A stretch of DNA of 64,000 nucleotides, from assembly GCF_003149145.1 (NCBI RefSeq), contig NZ_QGDQ01000021.1, positions 1-64,000 on the forward strand. The letters run 5' to 3'. The translations under genes and the position numbers were made by a program. The notes under the pieces are model-generated. The model was not told where the DNA came from. It did no database searches and was given only the letters and a program-made list of their open reading frames with translations. Positions 59,118 through 64,000 of this stretch are shown here, one piece after another. Numbering within the stretch: position 1 is the stretch's first letter; the number at the start of each line of letters is the position of its first letter. The stretch is from Quadrisphaera granulorum. GTDB lineage: Bacteria > Actinomycetota > Actinomycetes > Actinomycetales > Quadrisphaeraceae.

Positions 59118-60233
59118 TCAGCCGAAGTTCTCCCCCACCCGGACCGGCACCCTCTCGCGCGCGGCCGCGTTGTCGAGTCCGGCGACCATGAGCAGGTCGA
59201 CCACCACCGAGCGCACCTGGGCCAGCACCACGTCACTGGACAGCGACGAGCGCGGCACCAGCACAGACGCTTGACCCACCGCCGAGAGCGCCTCCACCGC
59301 CCCCTCCCGAGACCGGCCGGGCGCGAGGTCCTCGGCGAGGCGCAGCGAGGCGGCCGCCAGCTGGTCGACCAGGTCCAGCAGCTCCTCGGGCACCACCTCG
59401 AGCCTGTCGGTGGCCACCCACAGCCGCCGGGCGAGCACACGGACGTTGCGCAGGGCGCGGTCGAGGGGCACGGCCATGGCGCTGACCGAACGGGTCTGGG
59501 CGGTGTGCCGGCGGCGGAACGGCGACAGCCGTGCGGCGTCGAGGCCCTCCGCGGCGGCGGCGCGCAGCCCGTCGAGCCGCTCCTGGGTGCCCCGAGCGTG
59601 GGTGAGGGCGTCGCGGGCGCGGTCGGCGTCGCCGTCGCGAGCCGCTGCCGAGGCCTCCAGCAGCAGGTCCGCCAGGGTGCTCACCAGTTCCCGGGCGAGC
59701 TTGAGCGGACGCTGCAGCTGCCGGGTGGGTACGAGCGTCGCGAGGGCCAGCGCCACCGCGCCACCCACGACGGCGTCGAGCCACCTGTCGACGATCGCGC
59801 CCGTCGTCGGCGGGTGCACCAGCGTCACGAACACGCCCTGCACCGCGATCTGGTTGATCATGAGGGTGCCGGCACGCAGGACGATCGCCACCGCCATCCC
59901 CAACCCGATGACCAGCGCCACCTGCCACGGACCGGAGCCGAACACGCGGACCAGCAGGTCGCCGACGGCCACCCCGATGGCCACGCCAACCACCACCTCG
60001 CCGACGCGGCGGATGCGGTTGCCGTAGGAGACGCCCAGGCCGAGCACCGCAGCGATCGGCGCGAAGATCGGCTGCGTGTGGCCCAGCACCTGCGAAGCGA
60101 TGAACAGCGCGGTGGCAGCGCCGAAGGCGCACAGCGCGATGTGGGGCGCGTGCACCCGCAGCCGCTGCAGGCGGCTCCCCGCCTCGGCGCGCAGGCTCTT
60201 GCCCAGACCGGTGCTCTCGCCCACGCGGTCCAT
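59118..60233 (-). CDS. FUSC/aromatic-acid-exporter-like membrane protein
   Basis: The 371-residue protein has four to six membrane helices near the N-terminus (IALCAFGAATALFIASQVLG; APIAAVLGLGVSYGNRIRRV; VGEVVVGVAIGVAVGDLLVR; VALVIGLGMAVAIVLRAGTL; MINQIAVQGVFVTLVHPPTT; AVVGGAVALALATLVPTRQL) followed by a long helical cytoplasmic domain rich in Ala, Arg and Asp. This is the FUSC type, related to p-hydroxybenzoate efflux subunit AaeB and YccS. The substrate is unknown; only part of the usual double repeat is present. Confidence 0.8.
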   Translation of the reverse strand: MDRVGESTGLGKSLRAEAGSRLQRLRVHAPHIALCAFGAATALFIASQVLGHTQPIFAPIAAVLGLGVSYGNRIRRVGEVVVGVAIGVAVGDLLVRVFGSGPWQVALVIGLGMAVAIVLRAGTLMINQIAVQGVFVTLVHPPTTGAIVDRWLDAVVGGAVALALATLVPTRQLQRPLKLARELVSTLADLLLEASAAARDGDADRARDALTHARGTQERLDGLRAAAAEGLDAARLSPFRRRHTAQTRSVSAMAVPLDRALRNVRVLARRLWVATDRLEVVPEELLDLVDQLAAASLRLAEDLAPGRSREGAVEALSAVGQASVLVPRSSLSSDVVLAQVRSVVVDLLMVAGLDNAAARERVPVRVGENFG

Positions 60234-60246
60234 CCTGCCGGGCGGG

Positions 60247-60825
60247 TCAGGTCCGCAGCAGGAGGTCCGCGCGCTCCCGCGTGCCCTCCGCGGCGAACAG
60301 CACCCGCTCCTGCGCCGCCCACCGTTCCCAGTGCGGCCGGTACGCCTCGCCGTCGCGCTCGATGCCGCGTCGCATGCGCTCGTCGTCGTCGGCCTCCACC
60401 CACACCAGGGCGGTCAGGTGAGGTGCGCACGGACGCGACCCGCATCCCACCCCTTCGAGGACGACGACGGCGGCCGCGGGCACCGGCACCTGCTCCGCCC
60501 ACGTGTGCGCCACCCAGTCCCAGCGGCGGAACGCGGCCGGCGTGCCGGCGGTCAGGGGTTCGAGCACCTGGGCGGTCACCAGGCCCACGGACTCGGCGAG
60601 CCCGTCCCAGCCCGGGTAGAGGTCGTCCATGTGCACCTCGGTGGTGCTGACTCCACGCGCCCGCAGCGCTGTCGCCACCACTCCGGCAAGCGTCGTCTTG
60701 CCCGACCCGCTGGGGCCGTCGATGGCCAGGACGCGCACCCCGCCCGGCCCGGCGGGTCGCCCCAGCACCAGCTCCACGACCCGCTCGGCGATGTCCGCGG
60801 CGGCCGGGTCGGTGAGCTCGGGCAC
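60247..60825 (-). CDS. Uridine-kinase-like P-loop protein
   Basis: The 192-residue protein has Walker A in AIDGPSGSGKTTLAGVVATA, a metal-binding DD pair in HMDDLYPGWDGLAESVG and a strand VPAAAVVVLEGVGCGSR, then RMRRGIERDGEAYRPHWERW. It is of the nucleoside/uridine kinase-like family common in actinobacteria; the phosphate acceptor is unknown. GTG start 6 bases after TAGCGT. Confidence 0.83.
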   Translation of the reverse strand: MPELTDPAAADIAERVVELVLGRPAGPGGVRVLAIDGPSGSGKTTLAGVVATALRARGVSTTEVHMDDLYPGWDGLAESVGLVTAQVLEPLTAGTPAAFRRWDWVAHTWAEQVPVPAAAVVVLEGVGCGSRPCAPHLTALVWVEADDDERMRRGIERDGEAYRPHWERWAAQERVLFAAEGTRERADLLLRT

Positions 60826-60837
60826 CCGGTCACGCTA
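60826..60837 (-). promoter_or_regulatory. Candidate -10 box for leaderless kinase mRNA
   Basis: TAGCGT, then GACCGG (6 bases), then the GTG on the minus strand. A copy of repeat family A lies 18 bases further upstream, overlapping the expected -35 region. Confidence 0.5.
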
Positions 60838-60855
60838 GCCACCCCACCCTCTCTC

Positions 60856-60903
60856 CGTGATCATGGGCCTCCGCCACCTTCCGGCCGTGATCGTGGGCGT
60901 CCG
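60856..60903 (+). repeat. Direct pair of the CGTGATCATGG element (family A), divergent promoter region
   Basis: CGTGATCATGGGCCTCCG and CGTGATCGTGGGCGTCCG lie 12 bases apart in the same direction, between divergent kinase and sigma genes. This is the same arrangement as at 55149-55197. No hairpin can form between direct copies, so the role here is not termination. Confidence 0.65.
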
Positions 60904-60973
60904 AAGGACAACGCCCTGTAAGAACGCCCCGCGGGACGGAACTACCCGGGTGTCCCCGACGAGAGGAACCCCG

Positions 60974-61612
60974 GTGCACGTCCCTCCTGGCGCCAGCCCA
61001 CCCGACCCCGCCGAGCGTCTCACCCGGCTCTACCGGGAGCACGCCCCGCGGGTGCTCGGCTTCCTGCTGCGCCGCGGAGCCGCTGACGCGGCACCGGATC
61101 TGCTCAGCGAGGTCTTCGCGACGGCGTGGCGACGCGTGCACGACGTCCCCGAGCCAGCCCTGCCGTGGCTGCTGGGTGTGGCCCGCAACACCCTCGCGCA
61201 CCACTGGCGCTCCCAGGGGCAGCAGGCGGCCCTCGCGCTGAGCGCCGCGCACGCGGCAGCCGGTGACCACCGCCTCCACCGCGGCGGGGACGGCCGAGCC
61301 GACGTCTCTGACACCGTCGCCGAGCGCAGCGCCGTCGTCACGGCCCTCGCCGGCCTCAGCGACGAAGACCGCGAGGTGCTCCTCCTCGTCGGCTGGGACG
61401 GACTCAGCTCGTCAGAGGCGGCAGCGGTGTTCGGCTGCGCACCCGGAGCGTTCGCCGTCCGCCTCCACCGGGCCCGGCGCCGGCTGGAGCGAGCACTTGA
61501 CCCACCCGCCTGGTCAGCACCGCCGCCACCACCGCGTCCCCGTCACGCCGCCGCGCCTGCCCACACGACCACCCGCACCCCTGCCCGCCCGCTCGCCCTC
61601 GAGGAGTCCTGA
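60974..61612 (+). CDS. ECF-type sigma factor
   Basis: The 212-residue protein has sigma region 2 (LTRLYREHAPRVLGFLLRRG, APDLLSEVFATAWRRVHDVP and WLLGVARNTLAHHWRSQ) and region 4 (LAGLSDEDREVLLLVGWDGL followed by SSSEAAAVFGCAPGAFAVRL and HRARRRLERAL). The C-terminal 45 residues are Pro/Ala/His-rich. GAGAGG is 7 bases before the chosen GTG; the longer frame extends into the repeat element. The stop TGA overlaps the next ATG. Confidence 0.86.
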   Translation: MHVPPGASPPDPAERLTRLYREHAPRVLGFLLRRGAADAAPDLLSEVFATAWRRVHDVPEPALPWLLGVARNTLAHHWRSQGQQAALALSAAHAAAGDHRLHRGGDGRADVSDTVAERSAVVTALAGLSDEDREVLLLVGWDGLSSSEAAAVFGCAPGAFAVRLHRARRRLERALDPPAWSAPPPPPRPRHAAAPAHTTTRTPARPLALEES

Positions 61613-62799
61613 TGTCCGCGCCCACCCCGCTGCCCTCCGACCACCTCGACCCGCACGACCCCGTGCTGCTGCGCCTCCGGTCTGCTCGTCCTGATGTCGA
61701 CGACGACGTCGCCGCGCTGCTGGCCGAGGACGGCGACGCGCTGCTCGCCGCCGTCTTCGCAGGTCACGGGCCCGAGACGTCGACCGCCGAGCAGCAGCCC
61801 GCCCCGCGCCTGCGCCCCCGCTTACGGCGCGCCCCGTTGAAGAGGGCGCCCAGGAGCCGCCGCACCCTGGCCATGGCGCTGGCGCTCGCGGCGGTCACCG
61901 CCACGGGCGTGGTGCTGGCCGCGGAGGCACTGCGCCCGGCGCCGAGCGGTTCGATGGCCGTCAGCCCGCCGTCGTCGTCCTCTCCGGTGTTGAGCGAGGG
62001 CGAGGGCACCGTCCCGGTGACCACCGACACCCGCGCCGCCGCGACCGCGCCGGCCGGTGCGGTGCTGCTCGAGCTCGCCTCGGTGGCCCTGGCGCAGCCG
62101 GGGGCCACCACTGGAGGCCAGGTCGTCTACACGGACACGACCTCGCAGGTGCGGGTAGGTCAGAACGGGGAGCTCCTCGGCACGCAGCGGAGCCAGCTGT
62201 GGTGGGCTCCCGACGGGGCCGGCAAGGAGATCCTCACCAGCACCGGCGGTGACCTCAGCAACGGCACCACGACCTGGCGCGCGGGGGAGCGCCCCGAGGG
62301 GGAGCAGCAGACGGTCCTGGACGAGCTGGGCGGACCCGCCGGCGTCCCCACCGACCCGACTGCCCTGGCGCGCCAGGTGGCCGGGGCCGCAGCCACGATG
62401 CCGTTGATGGTCGGCAACGACGGTGAGGGCACCGTCACCGACACCGAGATGCGCCTCCTGACGGGACTCCTGCGGTCTCCCCAGCTGAGCGCCGAGCAGA
62501 GGTCGACGGTATTCACGGCCATGGCGGCGCGTTCCGACGTCGGGCTGCTCGGCGAGCACACCGACCCGCAGGGGCGTACGGGCACTGCGATCGAGTTCAC
62601 CCTGCACAACGGCGGGGTGTGGCGGGAGACGCTGACCTTCGACCCGCAGCGGGCGGTGCTGCTGGCGTGGGAGAGCACCCTGGTGGACCGAGGCACGATG
62701 GCGGAGTCGCTGGCTCGGATCCCGCTCGGCCCTTGGACGAGTGAGGTCTACTCCGCTACCGGGATGGTCGCGGACGTCGGTGACATCCCTGCCCACTGA
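61612..62799 (+). CDS. CU044_5270-family membrane protein, probable anti-sigma partner
   Basis: The 395-residue protein has a cytoplasmic N-terminus of about 80 residues, one membrane helix (TLAMALALAAVTATGVVLAA, about 84-104) and a large outside domain with GQVVYTDTTSQVRVGQNGEL, QLWWAPDGAGKEILTSTGGD and RTGTAIEFTLHNGGVWRETL, as in CU044_5270-type proteins. These often follow ECF sigma genes in actinobacteria, which suggests control of that sigma factor. The start codon overlaps the sigma stop (TGATG). Regulatory role inferred from context. Confidence 0.78.
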   Translation: MSAPTPLPSDHLDPHDPVLLRLRSARPDVDDDVAALLAEDGDALLAAVFAGHGPETSTAEQQPAPRLRPRLRRAPLKRAPRSRRTLAMALALAAVTATGVVLAAEALRPAPSGSMAVSPPSSSSPVLSEGEGTVPVTTDTRAAATAPAGAVLLELASVALAQPGATTGGQVVYTDTTSQVRVGQNGELLGTQRSQLWWAPDGAGKEILTSTGGDLSNGTTTWRAGERPEGEQQTVLDELGGPAGVPTDPTALARQVAGAAATMPLMVGNDGEGTVTDTEMRLLTGLLRSPQLSAEQRSTVFTAMAARSDVGLLGEHTDPQGRTGTAIEFTLHNGGVWRETLTFDPQRAVLLAWESTLVDRGTMAESLARIPLGPWTSEVYSATGMVADVGDIPAH

Positions 62800-62840
62800 C
62801 CCGGTGAGCGCCGTCCAGGCGGGAGACCTCCGCCACCCTC

Positions 62841-62906
62841 CTCCGTGATCATGGACGTCCGCCACCCGGTGGGCCGTAGAGGTGGCGGATGTCCATGATC
62901 ACGGAG
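62841..62906. terminator. Long hairpin before hisF (family A)
   Basis: Arms of 26 bases (62841-62866 and 62881-62906) pair with one mismatch across a 14-base loop; each contains CCGTGATCATGGAC-like sequence. It lies 41 bases after the stop of the CU044_5270-type gene and 10 bases before the candidate hisF -10 box. It likely ends the sigma operon. Confidence 0.8.
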
Positions 62907-62916
62907 AGTGGGGACC

Positions 62917-62930
62917 TAGGCTGGGCCGAC
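62917..62930 (+). promoter_or_regulatory. Candidate -10 box for leaderless hisF mRNA
   Basis: TAGGCT, then 8 bases, then the GTG. It supports this start over an in-frame ATG at 62889 inside the hairpin. Confidence 0.5.
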
Positions 62931-63713
62931 GTGAGCCTGGCCGTGCGCGTGATCCCCTGCCTCGATGTCGACGCCGGCCGCGTCGTCAAGGGCGTCAACT
63001 TCCGCGAACTGCGCGACGCCGGAGACCCCGTGGAGCTGGCCGCTCGCTACGACGCCCAAGGCGCCGACGAGCTGGTCTTCCTCGACGTCACAGCCTCCTC
63101 CGGTGACCGCGAGACGACGTACGACGTCGTGCGTCGCACCGCAGAGCAGGTCTTCATCCCGCTCACCGTGGGCGGCGGGGTCCGCAGCCCCGAGGACGTC
63201 GACAGGCTGCTCCGTGCCGGTGCTGACAAGGTCGGCGTCAACACCGCCGCCATCGCCCGCCCGGAGCTGGTCCGCGAGATCGCGGAGCGGTTCGGGAGCC
63301 AGGTGCTCGTCGTCTCGCTCGACGCGCGACGTGTTCCTCAGGGCTCGCAGCCGGCTGGTTCACCAGCGTCAGGCTACGAAGTCACCACGCATGGCGGCCG
63401 CCGCGGCACCGGCATCGACGCCGTCGAGTGGGCCGAGCGGGTCGCGGAACTGGGCGCAGGGGAGCTGCTGCTCAACTCCATGGACGCCGACGGCACCAAG
63501 GCGGGGTTCGACCTGGAGATGCTCACCGCCGTGCGCGCCCGCGTCGGCGTGCCGGTGATCGCCAGCGGCGGCGCCGGGGCCGTGGAGCACTTCGCGCCCG
63601 CGGTGGCCGCCGGGGCCGACGCGGTGCTGGCGGCGAGCGTCTTCCACTTCGGGCAGATGACCATCGGCGACGTCAAGGCGTCGCTGGCGGAGGCTGGCCA
63701 CCCCGTCCGCTGA
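62931..63713 (+). CDS. hisF: Imidazole glycerol phosphate synthase cyclase subunit
   Basis: The 260-residue TIM barrel has [20 protein letters not shown] (catalytic Asp in C-L-D), [59 protein letters not shown] (second catalytic Asp) and [19 protein letters not shown]. With HisH it converts PRFAR to imidazole glycerol phosphate and AICAR. A 15-residue Gln/Ser/Pro-rich insert ([20 protein letters not shown]) lies in the middle. The hisE and hisG genes are about 16 kb away. Confidence 0.94.
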   Translation: MSLAVRVIPCLDVDAGRVVKGVNFRELRDAGDPVELAARYDAQGADELVFLDVTASSGDRETTYDVVRRTAEQVFIPLTVGGGVRSPEDVDRLLRAGADKVGVNTAAIARPELVREIAERFGSQVLVVSLDARRVPQGSQPAGSPASGYEVTTHGGRRGTGIDAVEWAERVAELGAGELLLNSMDADGTKAGFDLEMLTAVRARVGVPVIASGGAGAVEHFAPAVAAGADAVLAASVFHFGQMTIGDVKASLAEAGHPVR

Positions 63714-63724
63714 CCCCCCCCGAG

Positions 63725-63784
63725 CGTGATCATGGGAGTCCGCCACCCTCCGAGCTCGCAGGGTGGCGGAGGCCCATGATCACG
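63725..63784. terminator. Bidirectional hairpin after hisF (family A)
   Basis: Arms of 25 bases (63725-63749 and 63760-63784) pair with two mismatches; each holds CGTGATCATGGG and CGCCACCCT. It lies between the convergent hisF and TIGR03085 genes, 11 and 5 bases from their stops. Confidence 0.8.
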
Positions 63785-63789
63785 GAGGG

Positions 63790-64000
63790 TCAGAGCTGCT
63801 GGACCACGGCGGAGAACTCGGCGACGGCGTCCGTCGGGCCGCTGATCTCCACCTGCGCCGCCCCGCGGCGGCCGGTGGCGTGCAGCACCAGCTCCTCCAC
63901 CTCACCGGTGAGCACCACCTGGCGGTCTCGTCGCACCGCCACGACCTGCGGCCCGGCCGGCACCACGAGCGCGACGCCTACGGGTGAGCGGCGGTAGGCC
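63790..64000 (-). CDS. TIGR03085-family protein, C-terminal part (5' end beyond window)
   Basis: The last 70 residues read YRRSPVGVALVVPAGPQVVA, VVLTGEVEELVLHATGRRGA and AQVEISGPTDAVAEFSAVVQ. This pattern of a small sterol-carrier-like domain is typical of the C-terminus of TIGR03085 proteins, relatives of mycothiol-dependent maleylpyruvate isomerase and DinB-like enzymes. The N-terminal metal-binding helical bundle would lie outside the window. Its position beside hisF is common in actinobacteria. Confidence 0.68.
   Translation of the reverse strand, partial: AYRRSPVGVALVVPAGPQVVAVRRDRQVVLTGEVEELVLHATGRRGAAQVEISGPTDAVAEFSAVVQQL

Noticed and set aside
2533-61980. GGACGACGACGG as an FtsK-orienting or Chi-like site
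   Set aside because: Exact copies are split seven to seven between strands in this window, so no polarity is visible; a genome-wide count is needed before any such claim.
1-64000. tRNA, rRNA, transposase or phage genes
   Set aside because: I looked for typical tRNA arms, transposase motifs and phage structural proteins and found none; all larger gaps are under about 300 bases.

Overview
The window is about 64 kb of very GC-rich actinobacterial chromosome. GTG starts are common and genes are often coupled by 4-base stop/start overlaps. A motor-less PriA, a DUF222/HNH-family protein, a TIGR03085-family protein (mycothiol lineage), PaaX and ECF-sigma units fit a free-living Actinomycetota; Kineosporiales (Kineococcus/Quadrisphaera-like) is my best guess, not proven. 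I see no rRNA, tRNA, CRISPR array, insertion sequence or prophage.

Layout. 1-5.5 kb: a DUF222 protein cut by the window edge, small membrane genes, a 2-hydroxyacid dehydrogenase, and a damaged divergent marR/azoreductase pair. 5.5-12.4 kb: signalling genes (GGDEF-EAL protein; STAS anti-anti-sigma factor coupled to a LOV-type PP2C phosphatase) and acetyltransferases. 12.5-19.2 kb: small ORFs, a broken SnoaL-like gene, an ECF sigma/anti-sigma/ABC operon, and a second sigma unit. 19.2-26.1 kb: a mixed enzyme region with an RsbW-like kinase, Nudix hydrolase, a frameshifted esterase and VOC proteins. 26.1-30.5 kb: a NitT/TauT-type ABC importer operon ending in a PaaX-type regulator. 30.7-37.3 kb: PriA and two FHA proteins, flanked by two VapBC-like toxin-antitoxin pairs. 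37.3-47.3 kb: the conserved fmt-rsmB-rpe and hisE-hisG-PH blocks, with a flotillin / leucine-rich / YgiB-like lipoprotein / glutathionylspermidine-synthase-like / DUF350 cluster between them. 47.5-64 kb: a secreted sedolisin, a LolA-like protein with an ABC exporter, a lipase, an MscS channel, a tandem pair of lipoproteins, a Fic protein, a FUSC-type protein, a P-loop kinase, a third sigma unit, hisF, and a TIGR03085 gene cut by the edge.

How the genes work together. The STAS, LOV-PP2C and HATPase proteins could form a light-responsive partner-switching circuit. The flotillin-to-DUF350 cluster looks like a membrane-stress module and is the most interesting accessory system here. The hisE, hisG and hisF genes serve histidine biosynthesis.

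Genome-level patterns. (1) At least thirteen genes have a TANNNT hexamer 6-8 bases before the start codon, which suggests leaderless transcripts. (2) GGACGACGACGG or its complement occurs at least 14 times and is read in different frames. (3) Several families of intergenic hairpins have arms that recur between loci, mostly around a GATCAT-like core. (4) There are six gene relics or broken genes: marR, azoR, a SnoaL cyclase, a GNAT, an esterase and a chemoreceptor.
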